Shown here one piece after another: positions 1 to 10,900 of a stretch of DNA of 64,000 nt. Both the position numbers and the translations under genes were made by a program. Each line of letters begins with the position of its first letter. The stretch's first letter is position 1. Source of the stretch: Pelargonium tetragonum (Eukaryota > Streptophyta > Magnoliopsida > Geraniales > Geraniaceae); contig JAYMTL010000028.1 of the NCBI GenBank assembly GCA_036897445.1, positions 90,411 to 154,410 of the forward strand. The letters run 5' to 3'. The notes beneath the pieces are model-generated. The model saw only the letters and a program-made list of their open reading frames with translations. It was not told the DNA's origin and searched no databases.

Positions 1-2
1 TT

Positions 3-209
3 TCTTGCTGTGTGATACTTCCCCTAATCAGTTTTTTACCCAGCGAGACTTTTTCGGTACCCTTAAATTTAGTACACTTTCCTTACGAAAAGCGCCCTCC
101 TTTAAATTACAATTGCTGCTTTCGAGAATACCTTTCTTCTGGATTAGTTTCTAATTCTGTTGTGGAAGGACTTAATGAATACTTCATTTTACTTTATGCG
201 GGTGTACTC
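3..209 (+). other. Open frame running off the left edge, unrecognised
   Basis: A reading frame is open from the first bases of the window to a TAG at 210-212, about 69 codons, with a possible GTG start at 12. The predicted peptide is hydrophobic at its start and has no motif I recognise. Because it enters from outside the window it could be the tail of a longer gene or gene relic. Frames of this length are expected many times by chance in AT-rich DNA of this size, so there is no positive evidence for coding. It is listed only because its upstream part is not visible here. Confidence 0.1.
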
Positions 210-212
210 TAG

Positions 213-3200
213 TTAGGAGAGGAGTAGGGCCTCCCTATTTGTTCTTGACTGAATAAAATAACTTAGGTCTGATAATAAGGTAACTTAAAGAGACACTTTG
301 AGTATAATATAATAAACACTTGCTGTATAAACTTCGATAAGAGGTTATACTCGGTCAGCTACATTCCTTTTTAGCACCCGTTTAAGTTTTATAGAATCCT
401 TTTTAATAATGCAGGGACTCCTTACACTAGATCTGGGAAAGAAGAAAGGCCCTTTTAATTGTCCTGCTTAGCTGCTCTTTAGTAATGGGAAACCTGGGGA
501 ATAGGCATAAACTTACATTCAATTACCTTTAAAAATTCAATTAAATACTTTCCCGTAAACCATTAAGGGATTTTGGGGGAATACAAACGAATTAGAACGA
601 TGTTAATATTGCTATCCAGAATAGACTTTATTTGCTGTTCCGAGTAAGTTTTGTACATTTCGTTTAGCACCAGTTTCATTATCTATTTTTATTGAGTTGC
701 TTAAATAAAGAATCGAAGGGGAATACCAGTATCGCTTCAGAGACTATTACAATCTACTCCCTCATTAAGGATAAAGACAAAGTACAAAGAGGTAAGCTTG
801 CTTAAAGAAAGAACAACTATATAGTTTAGGTTGATGAACTCATTCCTAAGACCCCCTTATTTATCAGAAATCTCCACGTCAAACTGTATAGGATTTCCAG
901 ATCCGGCAATGACGCCTTACAAGTTCTCATAATTCTCTTTGTTTCCTGTACGTAACATTCTATTGTATACTTCTTTTTTCTATTGACTGACAACCTTTTG
1001 GTGCCTGCCTGGAGCTGACTAGGAAGGGGTCTGGTAACCCATTAGCCTGTCATCCACCAGGGAGTTTCTTTATATTTAGCCCTTTTTCAAGAATTCTTTT
1101 CTAATACATCAACAAGAGCCTTATCCAAAAACGGGGTCATATGACACGTACTATCTACCCGGGATATCCATTCAAATCCTATGCCTAACAAAAAATGATA
1201 CTAAAATCTTACCAAAATATGGAAAGTACAAAGTCCTACAATCGCATAAATCACCAACTACCTCTCTTTAGCACTCAGAAGTAGAAAGCATAAGTTATCA
1301 ATATAACTAGCCTATTCTATTACTTTACAGATAAACCTGATAATTCTCTTCTTTAAAAAGTTTGTTGTAGCAAGGAGAGTAGATACCTTTGAGTTGAATA
1401 TTCCTAGGTGTTAAAGAATTGCTTCATTCAATGAGTTAAGGAGTCCATTATAAATAAAAGGGAACATTCCGAAGAAACAAGCATTGAATTACTCCTGCTA
1501 AACCTGATCAGTTCGACTAAGAGATGACTTTCCTACAACAAATGGTAATGAAATAGATTCAGTTTCTGTACCAGCTCCAAAGAATTAGAAGAAGTGTATT
1601 GACTCCTTTCCCATAACATCATAACAGAGATAAGATAAAAAACAAGAAATTTCCATTATAACAAATTTATCAAGAATACTAAAATACGGAAGAGTATAAC
1701 TTCACCGGAATTCAATTAGTTAATGTCCATCTAGTTTAGGAACATACACACATGCAGACATAATAAATATGATAGTACTATTCCCTGCTTGACATACTTC
1801 TTTAGAGTTTAGCTACTCTCAACGCCGAAGCCTTATAACAGTTCCCAATAAATCCTGAGCCGGTTTACACAAAAAAATACCAATTTATCGGAATGTTCCA
1901 TTCGAGTGCTTTCCCTTGGAGAAGTTAGAAATTATATAGAAATTCTAAGACATTAAGACTTAGGACTTCACTTTCCTTGGCCTTTTTGGTTCCTGCGCAC
2001 ACGGGAATTTCAGAGATCCGAGAGTCTAAACTAAACTATCTATTCTAGAAATACGAGGAATATGACTCGAGAATAGACTCTCAAAAGAAAAGGTCAAATA
2101 GGAATAAAGCTTTCTAGCACAAGATAAACTTACCTTGCAAACAAAAAATAGAAGATAGATCTGGTATCTAAACCAGCTATACAGTAAAATAGCACTCCCA
2201 AGTAAATTGAAATTACAGGATTCTGTACTCCAACTTCGAAATTCTAAACTCTAGGAAATTGTTGGGAATCCAAGAATAAACGAAGAGTTAGATAATCCGT
2301 TACCATTAGCTACACTTGGACTTCCATTAGCACCTCAAAGAAACTGTCTGTCAGAATCCTTATCCTTTCCTAGCTTTCACTAGCTATCTTGCTTTAGCTA
2401 CAACAGAATCTCCTAAATCCTAAAACCTATCTATCCTATATAATATAAGGTAAGCTTGCTTAGACTATACTCACAAAGAAGTCTGCTTCTCTCCATCTAT
2501 CCCATATAGACTAGAATCTGTTATCGCAGAAGACAAAATTTGGAATAGTGCTACACTTGAGAAAGGCTTTCCCTCATGATAAGTAGTAAGAAATTGTATT
2601 AACTCCTTTCCAGCTATCCCAGAAGACAAGAATCCATTTCGGTTATTCATTATTCTTTAGAATTCTTGTTACCTTTAATTTAATACAATAGGGAGGTGTT
2701 TGTATACTAGCTTACAAGATTGCCGATATTCTATCTAGAAATTCTTCAATCGGGTTTAGATTATAAGACTTAAACAATTCATTCTGATGAACCCGTCTAT
2801 CCTAAAAAAAAGGGTAATAGACTCTAAAAGCTACACTGGAAAAGCACTTCCCTTGCTAATATTTCTTCCTTCTTTGGCGGACTTTACCTCGACAAAAGTC
2901 AAATAGTTTCTTGAACACCTTTGCCGGAAGGACTTTAGCTTTATCGGAATGTTACTTATTATAATTGACTCCTTTTAAACTACAAAAAAACTAAGTTTAG
3001 AATCAATTCTTTACCTGCAATGTCATTAGACTTCAATTTGGTTAGGCTCGTTTCCATTAGAATTGAGTCCTTTATCGGTTATACAATATACATAGAGATC
3101 GTCTTACAAGGACATTAACTGAAAGAGCTTCCAAAGAGAAAGTGTAAGATCCAGAGGTTGTGCTAGAATTCAATATTTCTAGTTGGATTCAAGAGGTATA

Positions 3201-4755
3201 AAGCCTCATCGCAAGTATTCTATACCTTGTAACAAGAGGTTAAGCATTTGGGATACACTGGAGACCCCTTTTAGAGTCAAGATTGACTTAGAACTATACC
3301 CCCTTGTTTTAGGACTTAAACCAGAATTGGCAGAGGAGAAACTTTGAGGAGTATTAGGTATTTGTATTACTTAGCTTAAAAATGAAGCTTTTTCTAGTTA
3401 GTGTTCCTGTGTATTCCAGTAATTAAGGATAATCCCTCCAGTGCTATGCTCTTCTTACGAAAAGGAGGATATGAACTTAGATAGGGAATACACGAATCCA
3501 TCTTACCGAGTTCACTCTTGTTTACGAGGTTAAGTCATTTAGTATAAGTATTGATAGTTAAACCTTTACACTATAAGACCCGAATGACTTCAACTTGACA
3601 GATAAAGCTTCAATTCTTTTTATCCCTTTAGAAAAAACTGGAACTAGAATTGGAAACCTGGGAATAAGCTCCTTACCTTAATTAAAAAAACTCTCAATGA
3701 AAGGAGAAGCCAGAAAGACCAAAATGGACTATCCAGGACTATCTTGACTAGCTTCCAAAGAAAGAAATAGAATCTCCTCGCTGCTTTTCACAGCTTTAAG
3801 ACTTAGGATTAACACCTTTACCTTCATCAGCTTAGATCGGAATCATTCATCAAGATATGCCTTGCTTACAAAACATGAGTATTTAGACTTGCTAAACCCG
3901 CTTAAACATTAGAATTAGAACATCTACAAGAATACCAATTAGCTCCTTACAAGGACTGCAAGGTATTTAAGCTTCACCTTTAGCGCTTATCCCAATAGAA
4001 CAACTAATACAACTTAGCCTAGAAAGCATTGACCTTCGACTGCAGTCTGCCTTTATAGCAACTCACTTGAGCAACACTCTCTTTTGTTTGATTGAAGAAG
4101 AACTCCATGGATTAGGAATAGACTCTCAAAGAAATTAATAGAGTTCCTAAACAAGATAAAGGAAAGATTATCAATTATCCTCTGCTTTACACATCTCATA
4201 TCTCAAAGGAATTACTAGAACTGTACTCAATATTAAACTCATTTGCTTTACTAAATTGGAACGGATACTCTCTAGAATCAACTCACTTTACCAAGAATAC
4301 AAATCGAATCTCAAATGTCTGCCTGGTTTCCCAACGGATAAAATAAGTCTGTTTACCTATATCCACTTGGAAGACTAAAGAGCTTGGACTGCATAGAGAA
4401 CTCCACTTGACTAGCATACAAGAAAGGACAGCTTTATCTAAAGCTAAGAAAAGTATTAGACTTTAGAACTCTCTAGTATTGTATCCAGTACTTAAAACTA
4501 AAGGATAACAAAATCTGGGAGTATTAGAGCGCAATAGCAGAACCGATTGTATAAGCATTTCTGTGCGCTAAACAGAAGCAAGCCCTTTAAGAAAGTCGTT
4601 GGTTGATACATCTGACTCAATTTACGTGGGATTTCCTATTTCTTCTTTATCGATGGTCTTTGGGTTGGCCCTTACCACTTACCATAGAATTCCTTGTCTT
4701 TAATCTTATCTATTTTACTAGGATTCTAGCATGACATAAAGAGCTTCCCTATTAG
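213..4755. repeat. Short-repeat mosaic, left part; no gene
   Basis: No gene is visible. From about 1.1 kb onward the text reuses a small vocabulary of 12-20 bp words, in both orientations. The word AGGTAAGCTTGCTTA occurs at 790-804 and 2448-2462. AGATAAACTTACCTTGC occurs at 2122-2138 and again at 6128-6144. GAATAGACTCTCAAA occurs at 2071 and 4116. A near repeat of TTGACTCCTTTCC type lies at 1587-1611 and 2585-2611. An ACTGGAAA(A)GCACTTCC word lies near 2834 and 4990. The same vocabulary returns at 63.0-64.0 kb. This resembles the short dispersed repeats of expanded organelle genomes. No internal boundary is clear by eye. Confidence 0.5.
3019..3062 (+). repeat. Dispersed repeat, partner at 63812-63842
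   Basis: The 20-mer TAGGCTCGTTTCCATTAGAA at 3043-3062 is found unchanged at 63823-63842. An upstream word ATGTCATTAGA is also shared (3020-3030 and 63812-63822). The two copies differ by a short spacer between the words, present at 3031-3042 and absent from the far copy. This is the clearest link between the two ends of the window and shows that the segments share descent rather than mere composition. Confidence 0.7.
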
Positions 4756-4968
4756 AGCCTTGTTCCGATATTCTTCCCTAAAGACTATGTACACATCTTT
4801 GCTGATGACTGTATCACCCTTGCTATAGCATTACCTATGTCCATGTTCTTCTCTAACACTTTCTTTAGACTTATATTTATTACGGGAGATGATTTTAGCT
4901 TAGCAGTTGAAAGCAACCCTTCCAATATAATCCCAATTCACTTCCATTTGTTAAAGCTAAAGCACTAA
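4756..4968 (+). pseudogene. Open frame with a FADD motif, doubtful reverse-transcriptase fragment
   Basis: The frame is open for 70 codons between a TAG at 4753-4755 and a TAA at 4966-4968, with no convincing start. It contains VHIFADDCITLA around codons 12-23. The FADD core with a hydrophobic run before it resembles the catalytic palm motif of reverse transcriptases of non-LTR retrotransposons. However, the residues that follow do not show the other conserved RT blocks, and no upstream block is seen in any nearby frame. A four-residue match can arise by chance in 128,000 codons of six-frame translation. It is retained as a candidate relic only. Confidence 0.12.
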
Positions 4969-5355
4969 AGCTGCAACTACTAGAGATACTGGAAAGCACT
5001 TCCAATGAATACCAAAGAAAGAATAAAGAATAACCCAAAACTCCTTTGCAGTTTAGATACATACTCTGTTATACTCTTAATACTTAAATTTGTTTACTTC
5101 TGTGAGAGAAAGGGAACCCTAAGCCCTATATAAAGTCTAAAGTTTATCGACTTCTATTTTATCTATCTATTTCGGATACTAAACAGGACATGAATGCAAA
5201 CCCTTGTTCAGAAGTTTAATATTAATATGGGAATACCCGATTCTTATTACGATTAAGAAAGAGGGCTACCCGAAGAGACTAGACGTTAATGCCTTCAGGT
5301 TAATATCTCTATTGTTGTACGGGATCCTTTAGATCTATTCTATGACTTTAAAATT
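4969..5355. other. Spacer, nothing recognised
   Basis: AT-rich spacer between the FADD-containing frame and the structured repeat copy. No gene, RNA gene or strong hairpin was seen. Confidence 0.4.
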
Positions 5356-5510
5356 AAGGTATATCTCTCTTGTCTTTTTCTAGCTTATCGTTCAAAGAGG
5401 AAGGAACCTTGTACAGTAGAGAGAGCATCCCTATACCAGACTGAAACTTTGTGAAGGGATGGAAATGTAGGATAGTTTCATGATAGTACATACACTATAA
5501 CTTCAGAATC
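5356..5510 (+). repeat. Structured repeat, copy at 5.4 kb
   Basis: This copy shows all three helices of the family. Helix 1 pairs AAGGT (5356-5360) with ACCTT (5406-5410), with an inner CTCT/AGAG pairing and a TTATCG-containing loop. Helix 2 pairs CATCCC (5426-5431) with GGGATG (5456-5461), enclosing GACTG and a triloop hairpin AAC-TTT-GTG. Helix 3 pairs ATAGT (5472-5476) with ACTAT (5494-5498), followed by AACTTC. The arm sequences differ from those of other copies but still pair. It stands alone here. Confidence 0.65.
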
Positions 5511-5920
5511 TTAAAAACCTAGACCAGCTTTTCACAACTCTTTGAATGAAATTTCCTCAGAGCTAGAAGAAGAGGTCCCTTACTTCAGTTCAGAATCAGT
5601 ACCTTAATTAGGACTAGTTCCTCATACCTTGGTTTATAGGAGTCTTTGTAGCTATACCTTTCCTCTGAGGACTTTAGAAGAGATACTTCACTAGTTGCAG
5701 GAAAACTGGAAACCCAGGACTTTAGCCTCAGCTCTTTATATATTCTCTAATTTCCTTATTAATCATCTATCTAGTATCTAGACTAGAAAAACCGGAACCT
5801 AAAGGAAAACCTTTTCAAATTGAAAATAAAGGAAAGCCAATATCAATAGAATCTGATTTATGTTATCTATTAGAACAATCCTCTCTAGCAAAACTTCGTA
5901 CCCTGCTTTAGCTCCAACTA
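5511..5920. other. Spacer, nothing recognised
   Basis: No gene or structured element recognised. The vocabulary of the left repeat mosaic continues, including GGAAACCCAGGA near 5707, a relative of the GAATTGGAAACC word found elsewhere. Confidence 0.4.
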
Positions 5921-5961
5921 CAACCTAAAATAGGTTGCCATCCTAGGCAAGATTTATCTTG
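5921..5961. repeat. Twin hairpin
   Basis: Two small perfect hairpins lie back to back. The first pairs CAACCTA (5921-5927) with TAGGTTG (5931-5937) around an AAA loop. The second pairs CAAGA with TCTTG (5948-5961) around TTTA. The linker contains the palindrome CCTAGG. The arrangement recalls the double-hairpin elements described in Allomyces mitochondrial DNA, although this one is smaller and less GC-rich. Chance cannot be excluded for the second, shorter stem. Confidence 0.45.
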
Positions 5962-7293
5962 TACTTGTAAGTTTCCTGATAAAGAGCTTACAAGCAACAA
6001 AGTGCTCCGTAAGTCCTCTATTCTTCGGATAAATACTTATCTTTCCTAAACTTTACTCAAGAAATACTAGTACAAAGAATTATCTGGTTGATGTTATCCT
6101 TTAGTCAACTTAATCGGTATCCAGATAAGATAAACTTACCTTGCTTTTTGAAAACTAGAACTTCAATCTCTAACTAAGTGAATACTTGAATCTCTATATC
6201 TTGATTGTTCATTGTGAGGCTACTAAATTGCTCAAAAACAGCCAGTTAAAGTTCTATAAAAACCCATATATCTAATGAAATCTAACTTAAGCCAATTAAA
6301 CTCTTTAGATTTTAGATTGCAGCTTATCTAATAAGAATAAGTATGCTGCGCTAGAAGCTTTGATACCGGGGGCTTCAAAGGTCTTATGAAAATAAAAAAC
6401 AAGATAGATAATTGGATAGTACTAGATAACTGAAAAAGGGAAAAAGACTTAGGGCTAAAAAAAGGGTTCAATAGAATTATACTACAAATTTTTTATATCA
6501 TCATTCTTTTACTGCTACGAAATAAACAAATTGTACTTGTATCTAAGAGCAAGTTAACGCATATAGTTAGTGAGATGCAAGACAAAGGTCGAAATCCAGC
6601 AATAAAAGTGTCCTTATTTCCTAACTTGGTATATTAAGTAGAGTAGCTTTTTGCAAAAAAAAAGTCCCCTTACTCTTTGTATAAGTTTAATAAAGCTTTA
6701 GTGTAGAAGTACTACTAATAAAAGAAGCATAAAAGTCAATCTAGCTCTTGTAATTTCATTTTAATGGAGAAGCACTCTCTACGACGTAATTTGTGTCCCC
6801 TGTATACAGACAGAAAGGGTTAACTACAATACGTATTAAAGTAAACTCAGTGGCCCCTCAAGGATTTGCTTCTTTATTTAAAATCTTTTTTAAAGAATAA
6901 GCCAGAACTTATCTAGCGGGGCCCTTTTCATAACACTCTAATACTAATATACTATACAGAAGACATAAGTACTAAGTGATTTTAAAGTTCTTTTTGTTGA
7001 TAAGCCGCTCCTTGAGGGGTACTATGATAAGAGTTCTTTAGCATAGTAAGCAAAAACTAGAGACGCTTTCTTGCCTCAGAGTTCCTTAAGGGATTTGGCC
7101 TAAAATACTCAAATTTAAGAGTTTAGAAATAGACTTGCTCAAGATATCAAAAAGGAAAGAATATCATATATTAAAGTATTAAAGCAAATTGAGCCTAGTA
7201 TTAGCTACATTACAAGATTCGACATAATCCTCTAAAGTAGAGCTCTGATCCCAAAAAGTAAAGGCTATACAGCATTAAAATGAAAATTATTAA
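5962..7293. other. Spacer, nothing recognised
   Basis: No gene is supported. The word AGATAAACTTACCTTGC at 6128-6144 repeats 2122-2138. From about 6.4 kb the short-repeat vocabulary fades and the sequence becomes plain AT-rich spacer. Confidence 0.4.
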
Positions 7294-7916
7294 CGAGAAT
7301 TCTGGGTATGTACAGACGGATTGGAAAAAGATATAGTACAAACTTACAGAAACAAATATCTAGACTCTAATCTTAGAAGAGAGATTTTGACTTATTTAAC
7401 TAAACGTAAGAAATCTATCTGTCCTTTTTCTTTCGAAACACCATAGACCATTACTTTTAGTCTTATTTTACGAAGTGGTAAAGCAATCCACGAAGTTATA
7501 GAAGACCTTCGGCTCAAATTCGATTATAATCTTAAATAAGTCCCACAACTTTTAAGCTTTTATCCAGTTATGAAATTGCTTAAAAACTTGATATAAAATC
7601 CCCAGCATTGAATAACTTGTAAGTAGAAAGTACAGGAAGTTTTAGATAAACTACTCCGTACCCTTAGAAATTTCCGGTACGTTTCAGATTGCATCTAATG
7701 AAGGCCATAGGTTCGAATCGTCTTCATAAAGAAATTTTAATTCTTACTCATGAAATCAGCTTCGCTGTGAAGCCCCTTTATGTCCGGAAAGCTATAGAAT
7801 TGGTGGATTTTGTCAGTTTTGTACGTAAATTCTGCTTATTTAGGAAAAGTCAGAATTATTCTTTATTACGGTCTCGAGACTTTATAAGTGCGAAAGCCTT
7901 TACCAACTTAACTTAA
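7294..7916 (+). other. Two open frames, possible but unproven coding relic
   Basis: A frame at 7294-7536 is open for 81 codons apart from one TAG at 7444-7446. A second open frame with an ATG or GTG start near 7689 runs 75 codons to a TAA ending at 7919. Both read as ordinary-looking charged and aliphatic residues, without a motif I recognise. Single frames this long are expected by chance in this amount of AT-rich DNA. Only their closeness on one strand is mildly suggestive, and I assign no function. The GGTTCGAATCG inside the second frame resembles a tRNA T-loop but lacks a pairing stem. Confidence 0.12.
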
Positions 7917-7919
7917 GGT

Positions 7920-10900
7920 TTCTATACTATAATCTTAGGAGTGTTACAGTATTTTATTAAGTATTATTGGATCTAGACCTTGAATGTGGCATTTTTTGAA
8001 TATGGAAACTCCTACAAGAAAGGGAATCCGTACTGTAGGAATCTATATTACTCTACATATGTTGGTAAAAAAACGGATGTTGTGGTAACTCATTGGTAGA
8101 ACTTTGTTTTGAGAATTTCAAGTATTCTAGGCAAACACTCTTAAGTTTGAGTATAAACTTTATTTCCAGGGTTCAAAGGGTTGTATTTTCTATACCTATA
8201 CAAAGGAGATTTTCTTAAACTAGCAAAACCAAACCCTAAGTTGCCCCTTGGTTCTTGTTCACATGCCTCAGACAGTTCCTCTTTTACTAAGAATTAGTTT
8301 CTTAGATTAGAAGTTTAAATGGAATTTTTTTAGGAAAAAGTAGCTTATAAAAAGAGAAAGGTACTATAGAATTAAGATAAGAGTAAAAGCTCGTATAAAG
8401 CACTGAGATTAAAACTTAGGTTGGCGCTTCGGGCCATAAAACCTGTATACTTTTTACATTATTATAATGAGTAAAGAAAAATCCTATATAGAATTAGGAA
8501 ATTTAAGCCGAAAAGTTTTTAATTCATTCCTTAAAAATCTTATCTTACTTTGAATAAAAGCCAACTGTTAAAATAAAAACTCTTTTTCCTTATCTACGAG
8601 ACTCTGATCCTGGTCACTTAAGTCGTACTTTGTTTCTATAAGGGAAGGATAATTATCAATTGCTAACTCGTATGCAGCTGATGAAGCTAGCTTTATAGCC
8701 CCGTTCTTCTATAAAAACCGGGTGAATCCTATTTCATTTGGGGTCATACTAAGTATAGGTTTAATAAAGTTCCGAGTTCATAAATTCTACCACCTGCAAT
8801 TCAAGAATTATAAAGAGGCTAAAACTCTCTTACTTACAATCTTACAATATGTATGCTTGTTTGTAGTCTATTCGAAGGGTCCCTTAAGATAAAATACTAA
8901 AAAAAGGCACCGCATACTACAAAAAAACCTACTGGATAATCTCCTCTTAGTTTTCCGGTATTAGTTCTTAATTTCTATAAATGAGCTGGGTAGTTCCCTT
9001 ATTGACATACATATGATGAGGAACCGTTAAGTAAATGCCAAAAATATGAGAGGTATACAGTTACCTTTTTTTAATAATTAAGGGTTTTTAACCTAACTAC
9101 GCCGTTTATTAGCTGAAAAAGGGTAAGTTCCTATAACTTTCACAGACCAATAATAAGATTCCGAAAACTGGGATTTAATTTAGGATAAGTTACTCGAGTA
9201 TCCCCTATAAAAATTCTATTTATGGGACACTCTTAAGCTAAGGATCTTAGAGTAAAAAAGCAGGTTTCTTGCTGAATTCCTAAGACACAAGAATTGAATG
9301 GGAATTTGACTAACAATAATATAAAAATCTCCTTGCTGTATACTTAAGAAGTTTCATATGTCAAATTTTGGAGAACATAGCATGCAAGCATTCCTTTATA
9401 GGTTCTGGTTGGGTTTCCTTTTCTCTTCTCCGGTAATTGCTAAACTACGAGTACTCCCATAAAGTATAATGGTAAAGTAACGAGAGCCTTTTTTATGTAC
9501 TTTGATAAATTACACTATAAACCTTAATTACAAAGAAATTCGACATCAATAATAAGGACAGAGGTGTGCGCGCCCTCTATTATCTATCTTAAGTCTTCCT
9601 TATAAAATTCTAAAAATCAAGCAGCTTTTGGACAAGTAATCCTGTAGTTTCTTTGTTCTAATTCTTGCGCGGGGGCAATCTCATAACTTAGTATTTAAAG
9701 GAGTTCCCCGTTGTAGGAAGAGGTCTCATATAGCATTTCAGGTATCTTGTATGAAAATAGCAAAAAGTCAGTTATTAGTCACTGTTGGTTGCAAACGAAT
9801 TTCAAAGGATATAAAATGACTATTCGGTAATGTTCTTGCTACAACTTCTTGTATGCTACAGAGAAACACAGGAGTTAGTTACTTTGAGCTGGAGTTTCTA
9901 TTCCTGTTATCTTAAGCACAAACACTTAAAGGGATCCGTTTCCTAACAATACCAACCCCTCATTAATAATTCTATAAATCTCGTAAAAATTTCCTAGTTG
10001 CAAGTTTAGCCATAAAAGCACATTAATATCAGTTTAGATATCTAATTAAGCATAAGGGTTTACATACACAACTAAATCTGGGACAATCCTTAGTGAACTC
10101 AAGTCCTGTCTCTTAAGGTATTACTCCTAAGTTTTATATAAGCTTTTATCCTTGCTAAAACTAAAATTTATCCACTGCGGCCTTACTATATAAGATATAA
10201 GATAAGAGCCGTATATAATCTGATATAATTATACTAAAAGCTGTATCTTGAAAAAGCGGGCTTTTTATTCTCCAGGGTTTAACAAGTGAAAACTATATCT
10301 TAAAATTTATTTAACATAAAGTTTTCAGCTCTAATTAACTAAGAGAGAGTAGAAACCCCTATCACCTTTTGAGAAAGGTTTACGCAAACCCGGGCTAAAC
10401 CATTAACTTTATATACAGAATGTAGAATCTCTATGCCGCCTCCTACGCAGCCAGATAAGGTTCTCCTGAGAGAAAGAAAGAATTCCTTAGGTAAAACTAA
10501 AACGAGGATTCCTGTTCCTAAACAATTAAGGGCTCTGGGGTGTATGAGAGTACTCACTTTGTATACTCCTAAGCAAGGGTTTCACTTGGTCGAAAGCAGA
10601 TATAAAAAGGGCCTTATTCTTAAAAGTTAAAGCACCACCAGCAAATTCCCTGTTTCTTCAATCAAAATCTTACAAATAAACTAAGACAGACTTAAAAAAA
10701 TCTTGGGAGAACCCGAGTAGGATTTAATAAAAAGGTAAGTAAATTCCGGGATACTTTGTTATATGAAATAAGGTTTATCTCCTGGGAGCATATCTAAAAG
10801 TACTCGTATATTCTCGGAATTACTAAAAAAATTCCTGTAACTGATAAAGCTTAAGGTCTTCGTTCTAAAACTAGTTTGACTAATGACAAGCTATTCTCTT

